Below are positions 48,119 to 58,688 of a DNA stretch of 64,000 nt, in pieces. The position numbers were made by a program, and so were the translations under genes. The stretch covers positions 215,025 through 279,024 of the forward strand of contig NZ_VSLD01000004.1 of assembly GCF_008107445.1 (NCBI RefSeq), read 5' to 3'. The stretch's first letter is position 1; every line of letters begins with the position of its first letter. The notes below the pieces were generated by a model, which worked only from the letters and a program-made list of their open reading frames with translations, was not told the origin of the DNA and ran no database searches. The DNA comes from Arthrobacter echini (GTDB lineage Bacteria > Actinomycetota > Actinomycetes > Actinomycetales > Micrococcaceae).

Positions 48119-49216
48119 ATGCCCGAATTGCCCATCGTCTTCGAGGTCGGCACGTTCATCGTGCTCGGCATCATCCTGATGTTCGACCTGCTGCTGGTCG
48201 TCAAACGTCCTCACGAGCCCTCCATGAAGGAGGCCGGCCTGTGGGTGGGCTTCTACGTGGGTCTGGCTCTGGTCTTCGCGGTCCTCATGTTCGTGTTCAC
48301 CGGATCGGAGTACGGCGGGCAGTTCGTCGCGGGCTGGATCACCGAGTACAGCCTCAGCATCGACAACCTCTTCGTGTTCATCATCATCATGGCGCGCTTC
48401 TCGGTGCCACGGAAGTACCAGCAGGAAGTGCTGATGATCGGCATCATCATCGCGCTGGTCCTGCGCGGGATCTTCATCGCCCTCGGCGCAGCCGTGATCG
48501 AGAACTTCAGCTGGATCTTCTACATCTTCGGGATCTTCCTGCTCTACACCGCCTACAAGCAGGCCACGGACGCGGGCGACGACGAGGAGGACGCGGGTGA
48601 CAACAGGCTCATCGCCAAGCTGAAGTCCGTGCTGCCGATGTCGCAGTCCTACGACGGCAACAAGATCCGCACCGTGGTCGACGGCAAGAAGGTCTTCACC
48701 CCGATGCTCATCGTCTTCGTGACGATCGGCCTCACCGACCTCCTGTTCGCCGTCGACTCCATCCCGGCGATCTTCGGCCTCACGCAAAGCGCCTTCATCG
48801 TCTTCACGGCGAACATCTTCGCCCTCATGGGCCTGCGCCAGCTGTACTTCCTGCTGGGCGGCCTCATGACCCGCCTGGTCTACCTCAAGCACGCGCTCTC
48901 GGTGATCCTGGCGTTCATCGGTGTGAAGCTCATCCTCCACGCCATGCATGTCAACGAGCTGCCCTTCATCAACGGGGGGGAGCCCATCGAGTGGGCGCCC
49001 GAGATCCCGACGTTCGTCTCCCTGGCCGTCATCGTGCTGACGATCGTCGTCGCGGTGGTCGCCAGTCTCATCCGATCCCGGGCGGTCGAGAACGCCGAGG
49101 GGCCGGACAACGGGCAGGACCACGAGGCGAACCGCTCCGGAGCGCCCGCCGTGGATCCGGCCCTCGACGAGGCTGCCGACGAGGCCGGGAGGAAGAACCC
49201 GCGCCGGCAGCCCTGA
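48119..49216 (+). CDS. TerC/Alx-family membrane protein
   Basis: 365 residues, about 8 helices. TerC-family features: ITEYSLSIDNLFVFIIIM (about 75-92) and VTIGLTDLLFAVDSIPAI (about 200-217), the two acidic SIDN/AVDS motifs thought to bind metal, and LRQLYFLLGGLMTRLVYL. The C-terminal 45 residues are a polar tail. Alx/TerC proteins export Mn2+ and may load metal onto secreted proteins; older annotations call them tellurium resistance. The Mn2+-type riboswitch in front supports a manganese export role. ATG 48119. Confidence 0.92.
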   Translation: MPELPIVFEVGTFIVLGIILMFDLLLVVKRPHEPSMKEAGLWVGFYVGLALVFAVLMFVFTGSEYGGQFVAGWITEYSLSIDNLFVFIIIMARFSVPRKYQQEVLMIGIIIALVLRGIFIALGAAVIENFSWIFYIFGIFLLYTAYKQATDAGDDEEDAGDNRLIAKLKSVLPMSQSYDGNKIRTVVDGKKVFTPMLIVFVTIGLTDLLFAVDSIPAIFGLTQSAFIVFTANIFALMGLRQLYFLLGGLMTRLVYLKHALSVILAFIGVKLILHAMHVNELPFINGGEPIEWAPEIPTFVSLAVIVLTIVVAVVASLIRSRAVENAEGPDNGQDHEANRSGAPAVDPALDEAADEAGRKNPRRQP

Positions 49217-49237
49217 TCATGCGGGAGGGGCCGGGCC

Positions 49238-50623
49238 TCAGGGGTCTGGCGTGATCGCGGCGTCGGCGTTCCGGCTGTCGGTCATGGAGAGCAGCCGCTC
49301 GAGGATGGCCTCGCCGTCGTCGGCAATACCGTCGTGGTGGAACTCGTCCGTCTCCCACACCTGCAGGTGCCGTACGGCACCGGCGGTGGCCAGCGACAGG
49401 CCGCGGTCCACGTAGATGTCGTGGCGGTAGACGGCAGCCGCGACGGGAACCGTGTTCTCCGCGAGGACCGCGGTGTCGTACAGCGGCCCCCAGTCGTCCC
49501 TGGCGGCGAGCAGCTCGGCGACGGCGCGCAACGGCCGCAGTGCCGGGTCTTCCTCGAAGTACCAGGGATACACCATCTCGCCGGTCAGGAGCGGCTCCGC
49601 GGCGTCCTCGCGGAACTGTGGGTACTCCGCCAGGACGCGCTGCGCGGACCAGGCGGAGGCGGCTCCCTGGCAGTAGATGGACTCGTGCAGCAGCGCGTAG
49701 AGCGGCTGCGACGCCCGGCTGACGGGGCCGGCCACCTGTTCGAGGAACGTGGCCGAGAGGCGCGGACCGGAGGGGGTGGACGTGAACGCGTCCTCCAGCA
49801 GGTAGTGGAGGCCGTGCACCCTCGTGTTCCCGCCCAGGTAGGACCCGATCAGCTGGAGCCGCCGGGCGGTGAGCCGCTCGCCGCTCGGCAGGTACTCCTC
49901 GATGTCGTCGAGGTGACGCATGATGCGGGTCAGGAGGTCCCTGTCCTCCGGGTACCAGGAGAAGTACTCGCGGTTGCGCTCCTCCACGCGGGCGAAGGTG
50001 GCCCGGTACACCTGGTCCGGGTGCCCGGTCAGGGGAGCGAGACCACCGGTGATGAGTGCGCGGTCCATCCCCTCCGGCGCGAAGGACAGATAGGTGAGGG
50101 TGCAGAAACCGCCGTAGCTCTGGCCGAACACCGCCCACGGGGGGCTGCCGAGACTGCTGCGGATCAGTTCGGCGTCCGCCACGATCGAATCGGCCCGGAA
50201 GTGGGAGAGATATGCGGTCTGTGCCTCCGGCGAGGCGAGCGACGCCAGGGTGGCGGCGTCGGCGGGTGTGGAGAGTCCGGTGCCGCGCTGGTCGAGCATG
50301 AGAATCCGGAACCGACGCGCAGCGGCCTTCATCCACCCGGTCAGCTGTGTGGTCCGCGCGCCCCGACCGCCGGGGCCGCCCTGCAGGAACAGGAGCCAGG
50401 GGAGGTGCGCCACGGCTTCGGTGCTGTGGTCGAGGGAGGAGTACTCGCGCGCGAAGACCTCGATCGTCCCGGAGGAGGGGTCCGCGTGATCGAGCGGGAC
50501 GTGGAAGACGTGGCCCGTGGCCCGCAGCCCTCGCATCACCGCCGTTCTCCCGACGGTGTGATCGGGTGCTCCCTGTGCGGACGCGTCGGTCGGCAGGTCG
50601 GGGCGCCCGTGCAGCGGTTGCAC
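49238..50623 (-). CDS. Alpha/beta hydrolase, proline iminopeptidase-like
   Basis: 461-residue hydrolase of the S33 peptidase group. The oxyanion-hole motif is LFLQGGPGGRGA (about 78-89), LMLDQRGTGLS follows, the nucleophile Ser is in VFGQSYGGFCTL (about 163-174), and the late DEFHHDG holds the likely catalytic His. Family enzymes remove N-terminal proline from peptides. GTG 50623 overlaps the stop of the upstream GNAT by one base; ATG 50536, with gggag upstream, would drop 29 poorly conserved residues and may be the true start. Cytoplasmic, no signal peptide. Confidence 0.85.
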   Translation of the reverse strand: MQPLHGRPDLPTDASAQGAPDHTVGRTAVMRGLRATGHVFHVPLDHADPSSGTIEVFAREYSSLDHSTEAVAHLPWLLFLQGGPGGRGARTTQLTGWMKAAARRFRILMLDQRGTGLSTPADAATLASLASPEAQTAYLSHFRADSIVADAELIRSSLGSPPWAVFGQSYGGFCTLTYLSFAPEGMDRALITGGLAPLTGHPDQVYRATFARVEERNREYFSWYPEDRDLLTRIMRHLDDIEEYLPSGERLTARRLQLIGSYLGGNTRVHGLHYLLEDAFTSTPSGPRLSATFLEQVAGPVSRASQPLYALLHESIYCQGAASAWSAQRVLAEYPQFREDAAEPLLTGEMVYPWYFEEDPALRPLRAVAELLAARDDWGPLYDTAVLAENTVPVAAAVYRHDIYVDRGLSLATAGAVRHLQVWETDEFHHDGIADDGEAILERLLSMTDSRNADAAITPDP

Positions 50624-51114
50624 TACGCGGCGGAGTCGGCGAGCGCTGCGACGTCCGCGAGAGCGTCACCCGAGAGGCGGAAGGTGCTCCACTCGGTCTG
50701 GTTCGTGGCTCCCAGGTTCTCGTAGAACCGGATGGAGGGTTCGTTCCAGTTCAGGACCGACCACTCGACGCGCGCATAACCGCGCTCCGCCGCGATGGCT
50801 GCCAGGGCGGCGAGGAGCGCTTTCCCGTGGCCCGCGCCCCTAGCCTCCGGGCGCACGTAGAGGTCCTCGAGGTGGATGCCGTTGACCCCCTCCCACGTGG
50901 AGTAGTTCAGGAACCAGAGGGCAAAACCCTGGATCTGGCCGTCCGCCTCGACAACATGGGCGTAGATGGTGGGCCGGTCCCCGAACAGGGCGTCGCCGAG
51001 CGACTCGGCGGTGGTGCGGACCGCATCGGGCTCCCGCTCGTAGACGGCGAGATCGTGGATCAGCTGGAGGATGACCGGGACGTCCGCCGGCCGGGCTGTA
51101 CGAAGGGTAGACAT
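50623..51114 (-). CDS. GNAT N-acetyltransferase, diamine acetyltransferase-like
   Basis: 163-residue GNAT. The pattern IHLEDLYVRPEARGAGHGKALL (split across about 79-100) is the acetyl-CoA pyrophosphate loop, and ARVEWSVLNWNEPSIRFYENLGA follows the spermidine/spermine acetyltransferase layout. It probably acetylates a small amine. Leaderless start with TAGGCT 6 nt upstream. Its stop overlaps the next gene's GTG, so the two may be cotranslated. Confidence 0.85.
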   Translation of the reverse strand: MSTLRTARPADVPVILQLIHDLAVYEREPDAVRTTAESLGDALFGDRPTIYAHVVEADGQIQGFALWFLNYSTWEGVNGIHLEDLYVRPEARGAGHGKALLAALAAIAAERGYARVEWSVLNWNEPSIRFYENLGATNQTEWSTFRLSGDALADVAALADSAA

Positions 51115-51120
51115 GCCACC

Positions 51121-51126
51121 AGCCTA
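51121..51126 (-). promoter_or_regulatory. Leaderless promoter -10 of the GNAT gene
   Basis: TAGGCT on the minus strand, ending 6 nt before ATG 51114. Confidence 0.65.
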
Positions 51127-51156
51127 GCCATACGCGGGCAGTATGCCCGTGGATCG

Positions 51157-53700
51157 CTAGGCCGCCACGGGGGCACCGACACCGAGCACCCGCACCACGG
51201 GGCTCCCGGCGTCGTCCGACGCTGCCAGGTCGATCTCGGCGTTGATTCCCCAGTCGCCGTTGCCCTCCGGATCCTTCAGGATCTGGCGGATCCTCCAGGT
51301 GCCGGGTTTCTTCTCGATGATGAGCAGATCGGGGCCACGGGCGTCCGGGCCGTCGTCGATGTCCTCGTAATCGGTGAAGTAGCCGTCGAGGGCCTCCGCC
51401 CACCGCTCGGCCGTCCAGCCGGAGTCGGCATCCAGCGCACCCAGGGCCTCGTCCTGCTCGTCGGCGAAGAGTTTGACCCGCTGGAACATCTCATTGCGCA
51501 CCATCACGCGGAATGCACGCTCGTTGGAGGTCACCGAGGGCGGCTCCGGGGGAAGATCGACGGCGTCGTCCGCGGGCCCGGCGAGGACTCCGGCTGCCAG
51601 CTGCGTCCACTCGTCGAGGAGGCTGCTGTCGACCTGGCGAACGAGTTCCCCCAACCACTCCACGATGTCGCTGAGGTCCTCGCGGAGGGCCTCGACCGGA
51701 ACGGTGTGGCGCAGCGCCTTGTAGCAGTCCGCCAGATAGCGCAGCAGGATGCCCTCGGAGCGCGTCAGGGCGTAGAACGCGACGTACTCGCCGAAGCTCA
51801 TGGCCCGCTCGTACATGTCGCGGACCACGGACTTGGGCGCCAGCTCGAAGTCACCGAGCCAGGGCGCCGACGCGCGGTACACGTCGAAGGACTGCTGCAG
51901 CAGCTCCTCCAGCGGCTTCGGGTAACCGATCTCCTCGAGGCGGGCCATCCGCGCGTCGTAGTCGATGCCCTCGGCCTTCATGGCGGCGACGGCCTCGCCG
52001 CGGGCCTTCTTCTCCTGCGCGTTGAGCACCTGCCGTGGCTTCTCGAGCGTCGCCTCGATCACGGAGACGACATCGAGCGCGTAGCCGGGCCCGTCCGCAT
52101 CCAGCAGCTCCAGCGCGGCGAGCGCGAACGGGGACAGCGGCTGATTGAGAGCGAAGTTCGCCTGCAGGTGCACCTTGAGTCTCACCTGCCGGCCGTCGGG
52201 CTCGGGTTCGGGGAGCCGTTCCACGATTCCCGCGGTGACGAGTTCACGGTAGATGCCGATGGCACGCCGCATCAGCCGCAGCTGCGAAGCTCGCGTCTCG
52301 TGGTTCTCCGTCAGGAGCCGCTTCGCTGCGACGAAGGGGTCGCCGGGACGTTCGAGGAGATTCAGCAGCATGGAGTGGCTGACCGAGAACGACGACGTCA
52401 GCGGGTCGGGGGTGCTCTCCACGAGGCGCTCGTAGGTGGGCCGACCCCAGGAGACGAAGCCCTGCTGCGGCTTCTTGCGGACGACCTGGCGGAGTTTCTT
52501 CTGGTCGTCGCCGAACTTGGAGACGGCCTTCGCCATGGCCTTTGCGTTCTCGACGACGTGCTCGGGCGCCTGCACCACCACCGTCCCCGCGGTGTCGAAC
52601 CCGGCACGTCCGGCGCGTCCGGAGATCTGGTGGAACTCCCGGGCGTTGAGCAGGCGGGTGCGGACGCCGTCGTACTTGCTCAGCGCGGTGAGCAGGACGG
52701 TGCGGATGGGCACGTTGATGCCTACCCCGAGGGTGTCGGTGCCGCAGATGACCTTGAGCAGCCCGGCCTGGGCGAGCTGCTCCACGAGGCGCCGGTACTT
52801 GGGGAGCATGCCCGCGTGGTGGACGCCGATGCCGTGCCGGACCAGGCGGTTGAGGGTCTTGCCGAAGCCGGAGGAGAACCGGAAGGCCGCGATCAGTTCA
52901 CCGATGCGGTCCTTCTCCTCGCGCGTGCAGATGTTGACGCTCATCAGATTCTGCGCCCGCTCGATGGCCTCGGCTTGGCTGAAGTGCACCACGTAGACCG
53001 GTGCCTGGCGGGTGCCCAGCAGTTCCTCGAGCGACTCCTGCACGGGGGTCTCGACGTAGTAGTAGTGCAGGGGGATGGGGCGCTCGACCGAGGTGACGGT
53101 GGCCGTCGGGCGCTTCGTGCGCTCCGTGAGCTCCTTCTCGAAGCGGGTCACGTCGCCGAGGGTGGCGGACATCAGGAGGAACTGGGCCTGCGGCAGTTCC
53201 AGGAGGGGCACCTGCCAGGCCCATCCACGCTGGGGGTCGGAGTAGAAGTGGAACTCGTCCATGACCACGGTGTCGAGATCCGCCGCCGCGCCCTCGCGGA
53301 GCGCGAGATTCGCGAGGATCTCGGCCGTGCAGCAGATGATCGGGGCGTCCTGGTTGACGCCGGAGTCGCCCGTGATCATGCCGACGTTCTCGGCACCGAA
53401 GATCTCGATCAGGGCGAAGAACTTCTCGGACACGAGGGCCTTGATCGGCGCCGTGTAGTAGCTCGTCCTCCCGTCGGAGAACGATTTGAGGTGCGCTGCG
53501 ATCGCGACGAGCGACTTGCCCGAGCCGGTCGGCGTCGCCAGGATCACGTTGTTGCCCGAGACGAGTTCCATGGCCGCCTCGTCCTGCGCGGGGTAGAGGG
53601 TCAGCCCTCGGGCCGTGGTCCATGCCGTGAACGCCTCGTACACCGCGTCCGCGGTGAGTCGGCCGTCGTCGTGCCGGGGAAGGTGCTCTTGGATCCTCAT
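51157..53700 (-). CDS. SKI2-like DEAD/DEAH-box helicase with DUF3516-type C-terminus
   Basis: 847-residue superfamily 2 helicase. N-terminal RecA domain: LYPAQDEAAMEL (Q-like), ILATPTGSGKSLVAIAA (Walker A), VVMDEFHFYSD (DEFH box) and LMSATLGD. Second RecA domain: YVVHFSQAEA, HHAGMLPKYRR, GTDTLGVGINVP and FHQISGRAGRAGFDT. The long C-terminal half (from about 430) resembles the actinobacterial DUF3516 region and has no recognised catalytic motif. RNA turnover is the family's usual area, but the bacterial role is unproven. A -10 hexamer TAGGCT lies 9 nt before the ATG. Confidence 0.88.
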   Translation of the reverse strand: MRIQEHLPRHDDGRLTADAVYEAFTAWTTARGLTLYPAQDEAAMELVSGNNVILATPTGSGKSLVAIAAHLKSFSDGRTSYYTAPIKALVSEKFFALIEIFGAENVGMITGDSGVNQDAPIICCTAEILANLALREGAAADLDTVVMDEFHFYSDPQRGWAWQVPLLELPQAQFLLMSATLGDVTRFEKELTERTKRPTATVTSVERPIPLHYYYVETPVQESLEELLGTRQAPVYVVHFSQAEAIERAQNLMSVNICTREEKDRIGELIAAFRFSSGFGKTLNRLVRHGIGVHHAGMLPKYRRLVEQLAQAGLLKVICGTDTLGVGINVPIRTVLLTALSKYDGVRTRLLNAREFHQISGRAGRAGFDTAGTVVVQAPEHVVENAKAMAKAVSKFGDDQKKLRQVVRKKPQQGFVSWGRPTYERLVESTPDPLTSSFSVSHSMLLNLLERPGDPFVAAKRLLTENHETRASQLRLMRRAIGIYRELVTAGIVERLPEPEPDGRQVRLKVHLQANFALNQPLSPFALAALELLDADGPGYALDVVSVIEATLEKPRQVLNAQEKKARGEAVAAMKAEGIDYDARMARLEEIGYPKPLEELLQQSFDVYRASAPWLGDFELAPKSVVRDMYERAMSFGEYVAFYALTRSEGILLRYLADCYKALRHTVPVEALREDLSDIVEWLGELVRQVDSSLLDEWTQLAAGVLAGPADDAVDLPPEPPSVTSNERAFRVMVRNEMFQRVKLFADEQDEALGALDADSGWTAERWAEALDGYFTDYEDIDDGPDARGPDLLIIEKKPGTWRIRQILKDPEGNGDWGINAEIDLAASDDAGSPVVRVLGVGAPVAA

Positions 53701-53709
53701 GGTCCGTTC

Positions 53710-53715
53710 AGCCTA
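53710..53715 (-). promoter_or_regulatory. Near-leaderless -10 of the SKI2-like helicase
   Basis: TAGGCT on the minus strand, 9 nt before ATG 53700. Confidence 0.45.
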
Positions 53716-53728
53716 CCGGGGCCGTGAC

Positions 53729-53770
53729 GGGGTGGCTCATGCGCCGGTAGGGGTGGCTCATGCGCCGGGA
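53729..53770. repeat. 21-bp tandem repeat upstream of the helicase
   Basis: Two adjacent copies of ggggtggctcatgcgccgg plus two bases, identical except for one position. They lie in the gap between the metallo-beta-lactamase gene and the helicase promoter, close to the helicase -35 region. Confidence 0.85.
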
Positions 53771-53801
53771 GGGACGGCTCCCCGCCCCGCCGGCCGGGCT
53801 C

Positions 53802-54437
53802 CTACCAGCCGCGCTGCCTCCACCCGGCGAGCGAGCCGCGCTCGGCGCCCAGCGTGGTCCCCGCGCCGTGACCGGGGTGAACGAGGGTGTCATCCGCCAG
53901 CTCGTCGAACACGCGGGCAGTGACGTCGTCGAGGAGGGTGGTGAAATCCTCGGCCGACGTCGTCCGTCCCACACCCCCGGGGAAGAGCGAGTCCCCCGTG
54001 AAGAGATGCGCCGGCCCGTGCGGGTCCCGATAGAGCAGCGCCACGGATCCGGGGGTGTGCCCCCGGAGGTGCAGGGCCTCGAGCTCGAAGCCCTCGAAGG
54101 ACCCGACCTGCCGGTGGTGCAGCGGGACATCCGTGGGGACCTCGATGTCCGCGACGTCGTCGGCCCCTGCGGCCGTGCGGGCCTTCGTCGCCTCCCGCAC
54201 GTCGGCCAGGGCCCGCACGTGGTCCCAGTGGGAGTGCGTGGTGATGATCAGGGCCACCCGCACCTCGGCCTCCGTGTCCTCCTGCGCGTCCGCGATGAGC
54301 GCCAGGATCGCCGTGGGATCGTCCGCGGCGTCGATCAACACCTGTGCCCCGGAGGACTTGGAGGTCAGCAGATAGACGTTGTTGTCCATCTCGGAGACGG
54401 AGATACTGCGGATCGTGACTTCGCTGAGGTCATACAT
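53802..54437 (-). CDS. Metallo-beta-lactamase-fold hydrolase
   Basis: 211-residue glyoxalase II-like hydrolase with two metal sites: THSHWDHVRAL (HxHxDH, about 68-78), the HLRGHTPGSVALL histidine, FTGDSLFPGG, and VHPGHGAGT near the C-terminus. Substrate unknown; thioesters or sulfur compounds are common in this group. The frame is open upstream but ATG 54437 gives the family length and has TACACT 6 nt before it. It diverges from the small GntR gene. Confidence 0.88.
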   Translation of the reverse strand: MYDLSEVTIRSISVSEMDNNVYLLTSKSSGAQVLIDAADDPTAILALIADAQEDTEAEVRVALIITTHSHWDHVRALADVREATKARTAAGADDVADIEVPTDVPLHHRQVGSFEGFELEALHLRGHTPGSVALLYRDPHGPAHLFTGDSLFPGGVGRTTSAEDFTTLLDDVTARVFDELADDTLVHPGHGAGTTLGAERGSLAGWRQRGW

Positions 54438-54443
54438 GGCTCC

Positions 54444-54449
54444 AGTGTA
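54444..54449 (-). promoter_or_regulatory. Leaderless promoter -10 of the metallo-beta-lactamase gene
   Basis: TACACT on the minus strand, ending 6 nt before ATG 54437. Confidence 0.6.
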
Positions 54450-54540
54450 GGGAGTACGCCGGTGGGGGGAATGGACCGACGGTAGGGTTCTGGCACGGGG
54501 CCCGTCCGGTTCCCGACGAACCCGAGGGAAGGTGGACGGC

Positions 54541-54918
54541 ATGGAGCAGGGCATTCCCCGCTGGCTCACGCTCGACGCCGCCAGCGCCACCCCACCGTTC
54601 GAGCAGCTCAAGCAGGCCGTCCTCGCTGCCGCCAACTCCGGCACGGCAGCCGTGGGGACCCGGCTCCCGCCCGTGCGCACACTGGCCACCCATCTCGGGA
54701 TCGCCGCCAACACCGTTGCCCGCGCGTACCGCGAACTCGAGCAGTCCGGTGTCGTGGAGACCCGCGGACGAGCCGGCACACTCATCGCGGCAGGGGGCGA
54801 CGACGCGCGTCGTCGGGTGGCCGACGCCGCCGAGGCGCTCGCCGCCGTCGTGCACTCGGCCGGCCTCCCGGAGGCCGACGCGGTCGCCATCGTCAGGGCA
54901 GCATTGCGCCGAGCGTGA
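54541..54918 (+). CDS. YtrA-type GntR regulator
   Basis: 125-residue regulator: the GntR winged helix (TPPFEQLKQAVLAA, VGTRLPPVRTLATHLGIAANTVARAYRELEQSGVVET) followed by only a short helical tail. That is the layout of YtrA-type GntR proteins, which usually control membrane or ABC transporter genes. No such transporter is adjacent, so its target is unclear. The frame opens at GTG 54532, but ggaagg (54526-54531) is correctly spaced for ATG 54541. A TAGGGT about 55 nt upstream may be its -10. Confidence 0.87.
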   Translation: MEQGIPRWLTLDAASATPPFEQLKQAVLAAANSGTAAVGTRLPPVRTLATHLGIAANTVARAYRELEQSGVVETRGRAGTLIAAGGDDARRRVADAAEALAAVVHSAGLPEADAVAIVRAALRRA

Positions 54919-54962
54919 ACGACACCGGAGGATGCGCCAGTACGGCGCGGAAGCAGCCTAAT

Positions 54963-54978
54963 TAGAAGATGTCTTCGA
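54963..54978 (+). promoter_or_regulatory. Weak LexA/SOS-box-like palindrome before uvrA
   Basis: TAGAAG-ATGT-CTTCGA resembles the actinobacterial LexA box (TCGAAC-N4-GTTCGA). The spacing and outer bases fit, but the central C and G are exchanged. It would overlap the expected -35 of the uvrA promoter. Confidence 0.3.
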
Positions 54979-54991
54979 AGCGGGTTTCACC

Positions 54992-54997
54992 TACAGT
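54992..54997 (+). promoter_or_regulatory. Leaderless promoter -10 of uvrA
   Basis: TACAGT ends 6 nt before GTG 55004. Confidence 0.6.
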
Positions 54998-55003
54998 TAT
55001 CGG

Positions 55004-57916
<2,913 letters not shown>

Positions 57917-57917
57917 G

Positions 57918-58583
57918 GTGGCTCCGACCTACTCGCTGGTCCTCTTCGATCTCGACGGCACCCTCGTGGATCCGGCGGGAGCGATCACGGACGGGATCGG
58001 TGCCGCGCTGCGCAGTCACGGCTTCGAGGTCCCCGACGAGGAGACCCTGCACGCGATGGTGGGACCTGCCCTGGTCCAGTCGCTCACCGCGGTCGCCGGC
58101 GTCCCCGCTGACGCCGTCCGTGACGTCGTCGCGACGTACCGTGCCGGGTATCTGTCGACCGGCCTGCAGCAGAGCCGTCCCTACCCCGGAGTGATCGAGT
58201 GTGTGCGGGCGCTGGCCGACGATGGTGCGGTGGTCGCCGTGGCGACCCAGAAGCCCGAGTGGCTCGCGGAGGAGCTCCTGACCGTCCAGGGCATGCGGCA
58301 CCTCTTCGCGTCCGTGCACGGCTCCCCCCGGGACGAGAGCCGCACCATCGGCGGGAAGACCCCGATCATCCGGGCAGCGCTCGAGGCGCACCCGCACGCT
58401 GCGGGGCGGGCCGTGATGATCGGTGACCGCCGGCACGACGTCGAGGGTGCACTGGCCAACGGCATCGCCTGCATCGGCGTGGACTGGGGCTTCGCCGCTC
58501 CCGGCGAACTGGAGGGCGCCGGCGCCCTCGCCGTCGTGCACTCCGCCGGTGAACTGTCGACCCTCATCCAAGGAAATCCCTGA
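57918..58583 (+). CDS. HAD-family hydrolase, phosphoglycolate phosphatase-like
   Basis: 221-residue HAD phosphatase with a helical cap. Motif I is LVLFDLDGTLVDPAG (about 7-21), motif II VAVATQKP, a lysine in GGKTPII, and motif III/IV MIGDRRHDVEGA. The layout fits Gph-like phosphatases; 2-phosphoglycolate released during DNA repair is a possible substrate, though this is only inferred from fold and position. GTG start one base after the uvrA stop, so it is in the uvrA transcript. Confidence 0.87.
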   Translation: MAPTYSLVLFDLDGTLVDPAGAITDGIGAALRSHGFEVPDEETLHAMVGPALVQSLTAVAGVPADAVRDVVATYRAGYLSTGLQQSRPYPGVIECVRALADDGAVVAVATQKPEWLAEELLTVQGMRHLFASVHGSPRDESRTIGGKTPIIRAALEAHPHAAGRAVMIGDRRHDVEGALANGIACIGVDWGFAAPGELEGAGALAVVHSAGELSTLIQGNP

Positions 58584-58675
58584 TCCTTCGCCAGGAACCA
58601 CCCACGTGGGTCCCGCCGCACTCAGCGGTCAGCGGACAGACAGGCCCCACGTCGGGGTGTGTCACCGCCCAGCCC

Positions 58676-58681
58676 TAGGAT
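58676..58681 (+). promoter_or_regulatory. Leaderless promoter -10 of uvrC
   Basis: TAGGAT ends 7 nt before GTG 58689. Confidence 0.65.
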
Positions 58682-58688
58682 TGAAGCC

